This document shows, piece by piece, positions 27,168-36,244 of a stretch of 60,216 nt of DNA; position 1 is the stretch's first letter, and every line of letters starts with the position of its first letter. A program made the translations under genes and the position numbers. The notes beneath the pieces were generated by a model, which worked only from the letters and a program-made list of their open reading frames with translations, ran no database searches and was not told the DNA's origin. The stretch is taken from the NCBI RefSeq assembly GCF_019247635.1, contig NZ_JAFBAR010000078.1, forward strand, positions 1 to 60,216, written 5' to 3'. Origin of the DNA: Mycobacterium sp. GTDB taxonomy: Bacteria; Actinomycetota; Actinomycetes; Mycobacteriales; Mycobacteriaceae.

Positions 27168-28033
27168 CGTCGCCGCCGCTGTCGGGCCGGACGGCGATCG
27201 TCACCGGGGCCAGCCGCGGATTGGGCCGGGCGATCGCGCTTGCGCTCGCGGCCGAGGGCGCCGCCGTGGCCGTCGTGGGACGCACTGAACAGGTGTGGGA
27301 CCAGCGGCTGCCGGGAACCATCGGCGAGACGGTCGCCGCCATCGAGGCGGCCGATGGGCGTGCGGTGCCGGTGCGGGCCGATCTGACGGAGCGCGACGAT
27401 ATCGCGCGGCTGGTGGACGAGGCCCGAAACGCGTTGGGCCCCATCACGATCCTGGTGAACAATGCCGCCTTCACCGCACCCGGCCGCCCGCCTGCGCCCG
27501 GCGGCCAGCCGCGCACCAGACCGTCCAGGCCGGGCGGCAGCAAGCCGGGCTGGCCCGGGTTCGTCAGCACGCCGTTGGCGGCGTATCGCCGTCACTTCGC
27601 CATCGCCGTCTTCGCCGCCTACGAGTTGATGCAACTAACCTGCCCCGACATGATCACCGCCGGCCGTGGCTCGATCATCAACATCACGTCTGTGGCGTCG
27701 CGACTGCCCGGCGACGGGCCCTACCCGGACCGCAGCGGCGGCGTGCTGCCCGGGTACGGGGGATCCAAAGCGGCGCTCGAGCATCTGACCCAGTGCGCGG
27801 CGTACGACCTCGCCAACCACAACATCGCGGTGAACGCGCTATCGCCGTCCAGGCCGATCATGACGCCGGGCCTGTCCTACTACGCCTCCGGTTTCGACGA
27901 AGTGAGCTCCGCCGAGGAATTCGCGCGGGCCGCAGTGCAACTGGTGCGGGTGGACGCGCGGGCGGTCACCGGTCGCACGATCGGTCATCTCCAGGCGCTC
28001 GACGGCAGCTTCACGGCGTTCAAGCCCGGCTAA
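27164..28033 (+). CDS. short-chain dehydrogenase/reductase
   Basis: A 289-aa classical SDR with NAD(P)-binding GASRGLGRAIALALAAEG, NNAA, catalytic Ser in INITSVAS and YGGSK (Tyr-x3-Lys). Between the NNAA strand and the next helix lies an unusual insert of about 30 residues rich in Pro, Gly and Arg (PGRPPAPGGQPRTRPSRPGG). The GTG at 27164 overlaps the TetR stop. Alcohol/ketone oxidoreduction with unknown substrate. M. tuberculosis, as far as I recall, has no SDR at this position, so it belongs to the small non-syntenic insert ending at the VOC gene. Confidence 0.85.
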   Translation: MTSPPLSGRTAIVTGASRGLGRAIALALAAEGAAVAVVGRTEQVWDQRLPGTIGETVAAIEAADGRAVPVRADLTERDDIARLVDEARNALGPITILVNNAAFTAPGRPPAPGGQPRTRPSRPGGSKPGWPGFVSTPLAAYRRHFAIAVFAAYELMQLTCPDMITAGRGSIINITSVASRLPGDGPYPDRSGGVLPGYGGSKAALEHLTQCAAYDLANHNIAVNALSPSRPIMTPGLSYYASGFDEVSSAEEFARAAVQLVRVDARAVTGRTIGHLQALDGSFTAFKPG

Positions 28034-28420
28034 GTCTCGTCTGGTCCGGGTGGGTCGGGGTCGCCGTGTAGGAGTTCGTCGGGGTGGTGGGCGTGGTTGA
28101 TTGTCGGTGGGCTGGTGCCGTTGGTCCAGCCGAGTCGGCCGCTGGTGGTGACTACGGTGTGCAATTCGCCGCGGCTGGCCGCGCCGTGGTGGTAGCTGCA
28201 GGCGAAAAACAGCTTGTCGGCATCGGTGCGCCCGCCCGTGGCCCACTGGGGTGCGTGGTGGACTTCGCAGCGATAGCCGGGCACCAGGCAATCAGGACGG
28301 GTGCAGCCGCGGTCGCGGGCATGACAGATCAGGCGCTGCTCGGGGGTGGCGATGCGTTTTTGGCGGCCCAGATACAGCGGGCGCTCGGTGTGCTCGTCGA
28401 ACACCGCCAGGTAGTGATCG
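28030..28420 (-). pseudogene. C-terminal HNH remnant of a 13E12-type (DUF222-HNH) protein
   Basis: From about 28420 leftward the frame reads DHYLAVFDEHTERPLYLG, then RKR-like KRIATPEQRLICHARDRGC, VPGYRCEVHHAPQWATGGR and ACSYHHGAASRGELH. This is the HNH nuclease-like C-terminal domain of the 13E12 repeat family, with all metal-site His and Cys residues. The roughly 250-residue DUF222 N-terminal domain is missing; upstream sequence has no homology or ribosome site. The 3' end overlaps the SDR stop. I consider it a truncated, probably non-expressed copy. Confidence 0.75.
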
Positions 28421-28500
28421 CGTGGATAAAGCCACGGTTCTGTCGGTGGCCTCCGCGATACTCGTGCTGATTGATCAAATCGAACGAAGGGATGCTCGCT

Positions 28501-28845
28501 ATGCCTAATGTGATGAACTATTTCGAGGTCGGCACGCCTGATGCCGAGGCAACACGCGCCTTCTACGGCTCGTTGTTCGACTGGCAGATAGCCGACTCCG
28601 GGGACTATCGCGCGGTGGGGGGCGACAAGGGCGGCGTGTGGGATAGGTCCAACCTGGACGGGGAGTCATGGGCCATCTTCTATGTCCAGGTGGACGACGT
28701 GCGCGCCACCCTCGCCAAAGCGACCGAACTCGGCGCCACGGTGCTGGTGCCCTTCAGCGATCAGGGCCCGGTTGAATTCGCCCATCTGCAAGACCCACAC
28801 GGCAACCGGTTCGGGGTGTGGCGACCCAAGGGGCCCACGGCCTGA
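28501..28845 (+). CDS. VOC/glyoxalase-fold protein
   Basis: A 114-aa single-unit vicinal-oxygen-chelate protein. The N-terminal beta-alpha-beta module has MNYFEVGTPDAEATRAFYGS and LFDWQI; the second has FYVQVDDVRATLAKATELGA and the terminal LQDPHGNRFGVWRPKG. This is close to the small VOC proteins often annotated as glyoxalase-like. Metal ligands could be the acidic and His residues in these motifs. ATG 28501 has GAAGGG 9 nt upstream; ATG 28492 would be too close to it. Function unknown. Confidence 0.8.
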   Translation: MPNVMNYFEVGTPDAEATRAFYGSLFDWQIADSGDYRAVGGDKGGVWDRSNLDGESWAIFYVQVDDVRATLAKATELGATVLVPFSDQGPVEFAHLQDPHGNRFGVWRPKGPTA

Positions 28846-28873
28846 CCGACTCCGCGGTCGTTCCTAGCGGCGG

Positions 28874-29875
28874 GTGCGGCTGACGTGCGAGTATGGGAGC
28901 TTGCCCGGTACGACGCCCGGTATCGATAAGCCGACGTGGCGCGTGGTCGCCCTGATCGTGCTGTTGATCCTGGTTGCCGCCGCTCTGCGGGGCTATCTTC
29001 CCGGTCGCGACCACTCGATGCGGTCGGAGGCCGGCAGCGGCCGCGCGGCGCTGACGTTCATCATCGTGATCCTTGCGGCGGGGACGTCGTTGTTGGCGGT
29101 TGCGGTGATCGCGCGGTTGCGAGATCCCCGCACCGTGGCGCCCAGCGCGGGGGATCTGTCCGACATGCTTGGCGGCGGCCGGGTCCGACCGAGTTGGCGC
29201 GTGCTGTTGATCGGTCTGGCGCTCATCGTGGCCTGGTTGCTGACCGCGACGCTGCTGGCCCATTTGTTCGTGCCGCACAACGTCGGGGCGCCGGCGGTTA
29301 CACCGGATCCGACGCCGCCGCCCTCGGCGAGCGGCAACGTCCCGCCCGCAAAGCAGCCCGCGCAAGATCACGGTCGGGATGTCTTTCGAGCCCTCGTTGC
29401 GAGCGCGGTTCCGCTGGTGTTCATTCTCGTTGCCGGTGCGGTCCTCACATCCCGTCGCCGCAGGACGACGCCGGGCGCACTTCTCGAAGAGGCAGACGGC
29501 GGCGAATCTCCCGCGCCCCCTACGCATTCGGAATCGCTGGCGCGCGCGGCCGAGGTCGGGCTGGCCGAGATCGCCGACCCACGACGCGAACCCCGGGAGG
29601 CGATCATCGCGTGCTACGCCGCGATGGAGCGCGAGCTCGCCAACGTTCCCGGTGCCGCGCCCCAGGACTTCGACACCCCAACGGAGGTATTGGCCCGCGC
29701 CGTAGAACACCATGTGCTGCATGTGGACAACGCCGCCCAGTTGGTGAATCTGTTCGCCGAGGCGCGGTTCAGCCCGCACGTCATGAACGAGGGCCACCGT
29801 GACGTGGCGGTGCGGGTGCTGCAACTGGTTCTCGACGAGCTGAGGCCCAACATGACGCCGAGCGGTTCTGCATGA
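28874..29875 (+). CDS. membrane protein, DUF4129-type (Rv3166c-like)
   Basis: About 333 aa with four transmembrane helices (VVALIVLLILVAAALRGYL; TFIIVILAAGTSLLAVAVIA; VLLIGLALIVAWLLTATLLA; AVPLVFILVAGAVL) and a soluble C-terminal DUF4129-like domain (IACYAAMERELANVPG ... LFAEARFSPHVMN). First gene of a five-gene unit with MoxR and DUF58 proteins, matching the order of M. tuberculosis Rv3166c to Rv3162c. GTG 28874 is used; TTG 28901 is possible, and neither has a strong ribosome site. It overlaps the next gene by ATGA. Confidence 0.78.
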   Translation: MRLTCEYGSLPGTTPGIDKPTWRVVALIVLLILVAAALRGYLPGRDHSMRSEAGSGRAALTFIIVILAAGTSLLAVAVIARLRDPRTVAPSAGDLSDMLGGGRVRPSWRVLLIGLALIVAWLLTATLLAHLFVPHNVGAPAVTPDPTPPPSASGNVPPAKQPAQDHGRDVFRALVASAVPLVFILVAGAVLTSRRRRTTPGALLEEADGGESPAPPTHSESLARAAEVGLAEIADPRREPREAIIACYAAMERELANVPGAAPQDFDTPTEVLARAVEHHVLHVDNAAQLVNLFAEARFSPHVMNEGHRDVAVRVLQLVLDELRPNMTPSGSA

Positions 29876-30354
29876 AAAGACTTATCGCCCTTGGCGTTTT
29901 CCTTATCGTCGGGATAGAGCTGCTGGCACTGATCATGCAGGATCGCCGGTTTGTGCTGATCGGCTCGGGACTCGCGCTGGCGCTGGTCCTGCTCAATGTT
30001 CGCCGCGTCCTGGGTCACACGACGCAACCTGAGGCTGAGCCGAATCCTGACGATCTCGGGGAGGGCTTGCGCCGCTGGCTGTCTAATACCGAAACGACGA
30101 TCCGGTGGTCGGACTCCAACCGGGCGGATTGGGACAGGCATCTGCGTCCGATGCTGGCGCGACGATACGAAATCGCCACCGGCCAACGGTTGACGAAAGA
30201 TCCGGCGGCGTTTTACTCCACCGGTCGGATACTTTTCGGCGACGAATTGTGGGAATGGGTGAATCCGAACAACGTCACGCGCACCGCTGACGGCGAACCG
30301 GGTCCCGGCCGCGGGGCGCTGGAGGCGATTCTGCAAAGGTTGGAGCAGGTATGA
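29872..30354 (+). CDS. small membrane-anchored protein (Rv3165c-like)
   Basis: A 160-aa protein with two adjacent hydrophobic segments at the N terminus (LIALGVFLIVGIELLALIM and FVLIGSGLALALVLLNV) and a soluble C-terminal part. The soluble part has DWDRHLRPMLARRYEIATGQ and the proline-containing DPAAFYSTGRILFGDELWEW. It overlaps both neighbours by ATGA, so it is an obligate member of the MoxR operon. The soluble part probably contacts the MoxR/DUF58 proteins at the membrane (inference). No named domain recognised. Confidence 0.75.
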   Translation: MKRLIALGVFLIVGIELLALIMQDRRFVLIGSGLALALVLLNVRRVLGHTTQPEAEPNPDDLGEGLRRWLSNTETTIRWSDSNRADWDRHLRPMLARRYEIATGQRLTKDPAAFYSTGRILFGDELWEWVNPNNVTRTADGEPGPGRGALEAILQRLEQV

Positions 30355-31343
30355 CTGGCGCGACGATGCCGGCGCCGATGCCGGCCGCTACGACAACCGC
30401 CCACTGCGAAGCGGTGCTCGACGAAATCGGGCGCGTCGTGGTGGGAAAGCGCTCCGCGCTCACGCTCATTCTCACCGCCGTCCTGGCGCGCGGCCACGTG
30501 CTCATCGAAGACCTGCCAGGTCTCGGCAAGACCCTCATCGCACGATCGTTCGCCGCCGCGCTCGGGCTCGAATTCACCCGGGTGCAGTTCACGCCGGACC
30601 TGCTGCCGGCCGACCTGCTCGGCTCGACCATCTATGACATGCAGTCGGGGCGCTTCGCCTTCCGCAAAGGCCCGATTTTCACCAACCTGCTGCTTGCCGA
30701 CGAGATCAACCGCACCCCGCCGAAGACCCAGGCCGCACTGCTCGAGGCCATGGCCGAAGGACAGGTGAGCATCGACGGCGAAACCCACAAGTTGCCCACC
30801 CCGTTCATCGTTCTGGCGACCGACAATCCGATCGAATACGAGGGGACTTACCCGCTACCGGAGGCGCAACTGGATCGGTTCGCCATCCGGCTGGAGCTCC
30901 GGTACCTCTCGGAGCGCGACGAGACGTCGATGTTGCGCCGGCGCCTGGAACGCGGTTCGGCCGAGCCGACAGTGAACCAGGTGGTCGACGCGCATGATCT
31001 GCTCGCCATGCGCGAATCGGTGGAGCAGGTGACCGTGCACGAGGACGTTTTGCACTACGTCGTGTCGTTGGCCACCGCTACCCGCCATCACCCGCAGGTC
31101 GCCGTCGGTGCCAGCCCGCGAGCCGAACTTGACCTGGTGCAGCTGGCCCGGGCCCGTGCGCTGCTGCTCGGGCGCGACTACGTGATCCCCGAAGACGTCA
31201 AGGCGCTCGCTGTCGCCGCGGTGGCGCACCGGATCACCCTGCGGCCCGAGATGTGGGTGCGCAAGATCCAGGGTGCCGACGTGGTCGGAGAACTGTTGCG
31301 GCGCTTGCCCGTTCCTCGAGCCAGCGGGACCGACTCGGCGTGA
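30351..31343 (+). CDS. moxR3: MoxR-family AAA+ ATPase
   Basis: A 330-aa AAA+ chaperone ATPase: Walker A in EDLPGLGKTLIARSFAAAL (about residue 60), Walker B in LLADEINRTPPKTQAALLEA, sensor 1 in FIVLATDNPIEYEGTYPLPE, an arginine finger in EAQLDRFAIR and the C-terminal lid with VGASPRAELDLVQLARA. MoxR proteins partner with von Willebrand A-type proteins to activate or assemble enzyme complexes. The partner DUF58 gene follows with a GTGA overlap. Position equals M. tuberculosis Rv3164c (moxR3). Confidence 0.92.
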   Translation: MTGATMPAPMPAATTTAHCEAVLDEIGRVVVGKRSALTLILTAVLARGHVLIEDLPGLGKTLIARSFAAALGLEFTRVQFTPDLLPADLLGSTIYDMQSGRFAFRKGPIFTNLLLADEINRTPPKTQAALLEAMAEGQVSIDGETHKLPTPFIVLATDNPIEYEGTYPLPEAQLDRFAIRLELRYLSERDETSMLRRRLERGSAEPTVNQVVDAHDLLAMRESVEQVTVHEDVLHYVVSLATATRHHPQVAVGASPRAELDLVQLARARALLLGRDYVIPEDVKALAVAAVAHRITLRPEMWVRKIQGADVVGELLRRLPVPRASGTDSA

Positions 31344-32596
31344 TCGAGACCCGCGAGGTCGAGTTACGCTGGCGTGCTTCGCCTTTGACGCAAGCGATCG
31401 CCACCTGCGCCGGCGTGGCGCTCGCGGCTGCCGTCGTCGGCGCGCACTGGCAGCTCATCGCCTTCGCGGCGCCGCTGCTCGGCGTGCTGTGCTCGATCAG
31501 CTGGCAGCGCCCGGTGTCGACGATCCACGTGCACGGTGAACCCGATTCGCAGCGTTGCTTCGAGAACGAGCAGGCGCGGCTCAAAGTGTGGGCGACTCAG
31601 CAATCGGGCTCGACCGAGGCGGTCCTACTTACCGTCTCGGCGGTCCCGGGAATACAGCTCGAGGTCGTCCAATCCGATCCCAACCAGGTGAAAACCATTG
31701 CGGCAGTGGCACAAAGATGGGGTCGCTATCCGATCCGGGCCCGGGTCGATATCGTCGCGCGCGGCGGATTGCTGACCGGGACGGGAACTGTCGATGCCGG
31801 CAATGTCATCGTGTTTCCGCTCACGCCGCCACAGCCGACGTCAATCCCGCAGACCGAACTTCTCGACCGTCTCGGCGCCCATCTGACCCGGCATTTCGGC
31901 CCGGGTGTCGAGTACGCGGACATCAGGGCCTATGTGCCGGGTGACCAATTGCGCGCGGTGAACTGGCCGGTGAGCGCGCGTCGTGGCCAGTTACACGTGA
32001 CCCAGCGCTTGACCGACCGCGCTGCCGACATCGTGGTATTGATCGACACCTATCGTCAGCCCGCCGGCCCGGCGACCGAGGCCACCGAGCGACTCGTGCG
32101 TGGCGCCGCCCAAGTGGTGCAGACCGCGTTGCGACAGGGTGACCGCGCCGGGATCGTCGCCCTGGGCGGCAACCGTCCGCGCTGGCTCGGCGCTGACATC
32201 GGGCAGCGGCAGTTCTATCGGGTGCTCGACACGGTGCTCGGCGCCGGTGCGGGATTCGAAAACACTACCGGCACACTGGCTCCGCGCGCGGCCGTTCCCG
32301 CGGGAGCGATCGTCATCGCGTTCTCCACCCTGCTCGATACCGAATTCGCGCTGGCGTTGATCGACTTGCGCAAACGGGGCCATGTCGTGGTGGCCGTCGA
32401 TGTCCTCGACGCCTCCCCCTTCGAAGGCGAGCCGGATCCGTTGGTTGCCCGGATGTGGGTGCTGCAACGTTCCGCCATGTATCGGGACATGGCCACCATC
32501 GGAGTCGACGTGGTGTCGTGGCCGGGGGAGCGCAGCCTGGAGCACGCGATGGGTACGCTTCCGGACCGCCGTCGCCGGACCCGGCGAGCGCGATAG
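31340..32596 (+). CDS. DUF58 domain protein, MoxR partner (Rv3163c-like)
   Basis: About 418 aa. Two N-terminal transmembrane helices ([17 protein letters not shown] region and LIAFAAPLLGVLCSI) are followed by a soluble beta domain and a DUF58/vWA-like domain: EYADIRAYVPGDQLRAVNWP is the DUF58 signature, and DIVVLIDTYRQPAG holds the MIDAS-like Asp, though the usual DxSxS is reduced to DTYRQ. The GTG at 31340 overlaps the MoxR stop. Together they likely form a membrane-associated chaperone pair. Confidence 0.85.
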   Translation: MIETREVELRWRASPLTQAIATCAGVALAAAVVGAHWQLIAFAAPLLGVLCSISWQRPVSTIHVHGEPDSQRCFENEQARLKVWATQQSGSTEAVLLTVSAVPGIQLEVVQSDPNQVKTIAAVAQRWGRYPIRARVDIVARGGLLTGTGTVDAGNVIVFPLTPPQPTSIPQTELLDRLGAHLTRHFGPGVEYADIRAYVPGDQLRAVNWPVSARRGQLHVTQRLTDRAADIVVLIDTYRQPAGPATEATERLVRGAAQVVQTALRQGDRAGIVALGGNRPRWLGADIGQRQFYRVLDTVLGAGAGFENTTGTLAPRAAVPAGAIVIAFSTLLDTEFALALIDLRKRGHVVVAVDVLDASPFEGEPDPLVARMWVLQRSAMYRDMATIGVDVVSWPGERSLEHAMGTLPDRRRRTRRAR

Positions 32597-32598
32597 GC

Positions 32599-33036
32599 AT
32601 GGCGCTGCTCACGCAACCCGGAAGTCGGGCTTTCTCAACGGTATTCGGCGTCCTGATGGTAGGGACCGCCGCCGTCGGCGCCCACGGGCTGGCCGCATTC
32701 GTCGGAGCCCTCGCCGTGGTCGCGGTGGGGGTGGGCACCGTGCTGCGCCGAACCGCGACGGTGGCCGTGCTGCTGTCGGTGCTCACGGTCGTGCTGTCCG
32801 ATTCCTCGCACGTGTTCGCCGCGCTCTCAGGCCTGTGCGCCGCGGCCTACCTGGTCTGCCGTTACGCGACCGGACACGCTGCGGTGAGCATCCCGACAAT
32901 CGTTGCCGCCCTGGGCTTTACCGTCGTCGGCGTGGTTGCGACGTCGTTCCCGTTGCAGTTGCCGTGGTTTCCGCTCGTGGCGCCCCTGGCTGTGTTGGCG
33001 ATCTACGTGCTGGCCACTCGGCCGTTCATGGGTTGA
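32599..33036 (+). CDS. small integral membrane protein (Rv3162c-like)
   Basis: A 145-aa protein made almost wholly of transmembrane helices (about five), for example FGVLMVGTAAVGAHGLAAF and IPTIVAALGFTVVGVVA. ATG 32599 lies 2 bp after the DUF58 stop. It is the last gene of the MoxR operon and ends 14 bp from the convergent nuoN. No enzymatic motif; a membrane scaffold or anchor role is inferred from the operon. Confidence 0.72.
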   Translation: MALLTQPGSRAFSTVFGVLMVGTAAVGAHGLAAFVGALAVVAVGVGTVLRRTATVAVLLSVLTVVLSDSSHVFAALSGLCAAAYLVCRYATGHAAVSIPTIVAALGFTVVGVVATSFPLQLPWFPLVAPLAVLAIYVLATRPFMG

Positions 33037-33050
33037 CCCGGACGGCTGAC

Positions 33051-34640
33051 TCAGTGCAGCAGCTGTGCGGCGTGATCGGCCAGGTCGAGCAGCGGCTGGG
33101 GAACGATCCCCAAAACCACTGTGACCGCGGCGCATATCGCGATGGCGGCCTTGCTCAGGATGCCAGGCTCTACCACGTGCGGTGTGTCGTCGGTCGCTTC
33201 GGTGAAGAACATCGACACGATGACCCGCACGTAGAAGTAGGCGGCCACCCCGCTTGAGATCACACCGACAATCACCAGCGGCACCGCCCCGCCCTGAGCG
33301 GCGGCCTTGAACACGGTGAACTTGCTGATGAACCCGCTGGTCAGTGGAATGCCCGCAAACGCGAGCAGGAACATCGAAAGCATCACGCCCACAATGGGAG
33401 AGCGCTGCCCCAGCCCGGCCCAATGCGACAGGTCGGCGTCCTCCACTCCGTCGGCGCCACGGATCAGGCCGACGATCGCAAACGCGCCCACCGTGCTGAA
33501 GCTGTAAGCGACAAGATAGAACAGTGTGGCCGACAGGCCCGCGGGGTTGTCGGCGATGACGCCGATGAGGATGAAGCCGACGTGGGCGACCGAAGAGTAG
33601 GCCAGCATTCGCTTGACGTCGGTCTGGTTGACGGCGGTGATGGTGCCGACCGCCATGGTCAGGATCGCGATCGCCCAGAGCACGGGCCGCCACTGGTCAT
33701 GCAGGGGCGGCAGCGCGACATACACCACGCGTAGCAGCGCGCCGAACGCCGCGACTTTCGTTGCCGCCGCCATGAACCCGGTGACCGGGGTCGGTGCGCC
33801 CTGGTACACGTCGGGAATCCAGGAGTGGAACGGGACCGCGCCGACCTTGAACAGCAAGCCGACCGACAACAGCGCGACACCGACCAACGCCATCGAGGTG
33901 TCGCCGTGCGCGGCCAACGTGTCCCGGATGCCGGTCAGGGACAGCGTGCCGGTAGCCCCATACAGCAACGAGACACCATAGAGGAAGAAGGCCGACGAAA
34001 ACGCGCCCAGCAGAAAGTACTTCATGGCCGCTTCCTGCGAGAGCAGCCGGCGGTGCCGGGCCAGCCCGCACATCAGGTAGAGCGGTAGCGAAAGAACTTC
34101 CAGCGCAACGAACATCGTCAACAGGTCGTTGGACGCGGGGAACACCATCATGCCGCCGAGGGACAGCATCGCCAGTGGGAACAGCTCGGTCTGAGCGGCT
34201 CCGGCCCGCTCCGCCTCGCGTTCGGCGGCGCTGTCGGGGACCGCCGAGCCCTGCGGGGTGAAGGAATCCAGTCCCCGCGAACTGCCCACGGCCGCAGTCG
34301 CCTTGGTGTCACTGGCCGCGCGGACGGCATGCGTGCGTTCGGCCATGAAGATGACCGCCATGATCGCGACCAGCACGACGGTGCCTTCCAGGTACAGCGT
34401 CGGCCGGTCGATCGCCACCGCTCCCAGCACCGCGGTGTGACCGGCCGCCGGCACGGACCGGGCCACGCCGACGACGGCAACGAATGCCGCGATCAGGCCG
34501 CCCAGGGTCAGCGTCACTTGCGCCACGTAGCGGGCCGGACGCGGCACGAACGCTTCCACCAGCACGCCGACCACCGCGACTCCGAACACGATGAGCATCG
34601 GGCACAGCAGGAAGTACTCGACGCTGGGGGTGGGGATCAT
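33051..34640 (-). CDS. nuoN: NADH-quinone oxidoreductase subunit N
   Basis: A 529-aa antiporter-like membrane subunit of complex I, one of three proton-pumping modules. Around 14 helices; conserved YFLLGAFSSAFFLYGVSLLY, the functional Lys in VGLLFKVGAVPFHSWIPDVY and the broken-helix region ATKVAAFGALLRV. A hydrophilic loop (about residues 110-150, SDTKATAAVGSSRGLDSF...) is longer than in proteobacterial NuoN. ATG 34640 overlaps nuoM by ATGA. Last gene of the 14-gene operon. Confidence 0.97.
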   Translation of the reverse strand: MIPTPSVEYFLLCPMLIVFGVAVVGVLVEAFVPRPARYVAQVTLTLGGLIAAFVAVVGVARSVPAAGHTAVLGAVAIDRPTLYLEGTVVLVAIMAVIFMAERTHAVRAASDTKATAAVGSSRGLDSFTPQGSAVPDSAAEREAERAGAAQTELFPLAMLSLGGMMVFPASNDLLTMFVALEVLSLPLYLMCGLARHRRLLSQEAAMKYFLLGAFSSAFFLYGVSLLYGATGTLSLTGIRDTLAAHGDTSMALVGVALLSVGLLFKVGAVPFHSWIPDVYQGAPTPVTGFMAAATKVAAFGALLRVVYVALPPLHDQWRPVLWAIAILTMAVGTITAVNQTDVKRMLAYSSVAHVGFILIGVIADNPAGLSATLFYLVAYSFSTVGAFAIVGLIRGADGVEDADLSHWAGLGQRSPIVGVMLSMFLLAFAGIPLTSGFISKFTVFKAAAQGGAVPLVIVGVISSGVAAYFYVRVIVSMFFTEATDDTPHVVEPGILSKAAIAICAAVTVVLGIVPQPLLDLADHAAQLLH

Positions 34641-36244
34641 CGGTGCGGTCCTTCGGCTGTCCGGGGTGCTGTGCCCGCTGGGTTGCCGGCCGGCACCCGC
34701 GGCGCGGGATCGTGCTGGCCGATCGTGGTCATCGTGTGGTCGACCGCGGGGTTGATCAGGTCCAGCATCGGCTTGGGATAGACCCCCAGTACGAGCAGAA
34801 TCGCGATAATCGGTGCGACGACGACCAATTCACGTGCCCTCAGGTCGGTGATGCCCTCGTTGCCGTCGGCCACCGGCCCGGTCATCACGCGCTGGTAGAG
34901 CCACAGCATGTAGATCGCCGCCAGCACCAGCGCGGTGACACCGAACGCCCCGGCCAGCCAGTAACGGTTGAAAGTGCCCAACAGGACCAGGAATTCGCTG
35001 ACGAACGGGGCCAGCCCGGGCAGGGAAAGGGTGGCCATGCTCGCCACCAGGAAGGTGCCGGCCAGGACGGGGGCCACTTTCTGCACGCCGCCGTAGTCGG
35101 CGATCGAACGGCTGCCGCGCCGTGTGACCAGGAATCCCGCGATCAGGAACACCGCCGCGGTGGAGATGCCGTGGTTGAGCATGTACAGCGTCGACCCGCT
35201 CTGCCCCTGGCTGGTCATCACGAAGATGCCCGCAATGATGAACCCGAAGTGCGAGATCGAGGTGTAGGCGATCAGGCGCATCATGTCGGTCTGGCCGATC
35301 GCCACGATCGCGCCGTAGATCACGCCGATGATGGCCAGCGTCACGATCACCGGGCGGAAATACGTCGAGGCGTCGGGGAACAGCTGCAAGCAGTAGCGCA
35401 GCATGCCGAAGGTGCCGACCTTGTCCATCACGGCGGTGATCAGCACTGCGGTCGCCGGTGTCGCTTCGACCGCGGCGTCGGGCAGCCAGCGGTGGAACGG
35501 CCACAGCGGGGCCTTGATGGCGAAGGCGAACATGAAGCCCAGGAAAAGCGCCTTGAACACGGCGGGGTCCACGCCGGCAAAGCGGCCGGACGCGAGGCCG
35601 GCCACGATTTCGCGGAAGTCGAAGGTGCCCGAGCCGTGCTGCGCGGTTACCACGTACAGCCCGATCACCGCGGCCAGCATGATCAACCCACCGAACAGGT
35701 TGTACAGCAAGAACTTCACCGCGGCGCGGGAACGGCCGGCCCCCTGGCCGAAGCCGCCGATGAGGAAGTACATCGGGATGAGCATGGCCTCGAAGAACAC
35801 ATAGAACAGCAGCACATCGAGCGCGATCACCGAGATCAGCACCATCGATTCGATGGCCAACGTCAACGCCACGTACGCGTGGACGCCGCGCGGGTTGCGT
35901 TCGCCGCCGTCGTTCCAGCCGGCCACCAGCAGCAGCGGGATCAGCACCGCGGTCAGTAGCACCAGGATCACCGCGATGCCGTCGACGCCCAGGGTGTAGC
36001 CGGCACCGAACGCCGGTATCCACTGGTGGCTCTCGACGAATTGGTAAGGCGCGCCGTGGGTGTCGAAGCCTGCGGTGATCTCGATCGCGAGCGCCAGCAC
36101 CGCCAGGCTGACCACCAGGCCGGTCCACTTGGCGACCCGACGCAGGCCCGGCGGCAGCAGGATGATCAGCACCGAACCGGCCAGCGGCACCAGCCACAGC
36201 AGCGTCAGCCACGGAACGTCGTTCGGGTAGGGCCCGTTCACCAC
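34637..36244 (-). CDS. nuoM: NADH-quinone oxidoreductase subunit M
   Basis: About 535 aa, antiporter-like membrane subunit of complex I. Key motifs: Glu in [20 protein letters not shown], Lys in [19 protein letters not shown] and [19 protein letters not shown]. Two adjacent GTG codons (36244 and 36241) could both start it; the second would match the usual N terminus (MNNVPWL-like) better. Both overlap the nuoL stop, showing tight coupling. Confidence 0.97.
   Translation of the reverse strand: MVNGPYPNDVPWLTLLWLVPLAGSVLIILLPPGLRRVAKWTGLVVSLAVLALAIEITAGFDTHGAPYQFVESHQWIPAFGAGYTLGVDGIAVILVLLTAVLIPLLLVAGWNDGGERNPRGVHAYVALTLAIESMVLISVIALDVLLFYVFFEAMLIPMYFLIGGFGQGAGRSRAAVKFLLYNLFGGLIMLAAVIGLYVVTAQHGSGTFDFREIVAGLASGRFAGVDPAVFKALFLGFMFAFAIKAPLWPFHRWLPDAAVEATPATAVLITAVMDKVGTFGMLRYCLQLFPDASTYFRPVIVTLAIIGVIYGAIVAIGQTDMMRLIAYTSISHFGFIIAGIFVMTSQGQSGSTLYMLNHGISTAAVFLIAGFLVTRRGSRSIADYGGVQKVAPVLAGTFLVASMATLSLPGLAPFVSEFLVLLGTFNRYWLAGAFGVTALVLAAIYMLWLYQRVMTGPVADGNEGITDLRARELVVVAPIIAILLVLGVYPKPMLDLINPAVDHTMTTIGQHDPAPRVPAGNPAGTAPRTAEGPHR

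Noticed and set aside
28030..28420. HNH gene as an active homing or defence nuclease
   Set aside because: It lacks the N-terminal DUF222 domain, a start codon context and partner genes; it matches the tail of the widespread 13E12 family.
28874..33036. MoxR/DUF58 operon as an anti-phage system
   Set aside because: The order matches a conserved mycobacterial housekeeping locus next to nuo, with no effector nuclease or toxin-like domain.
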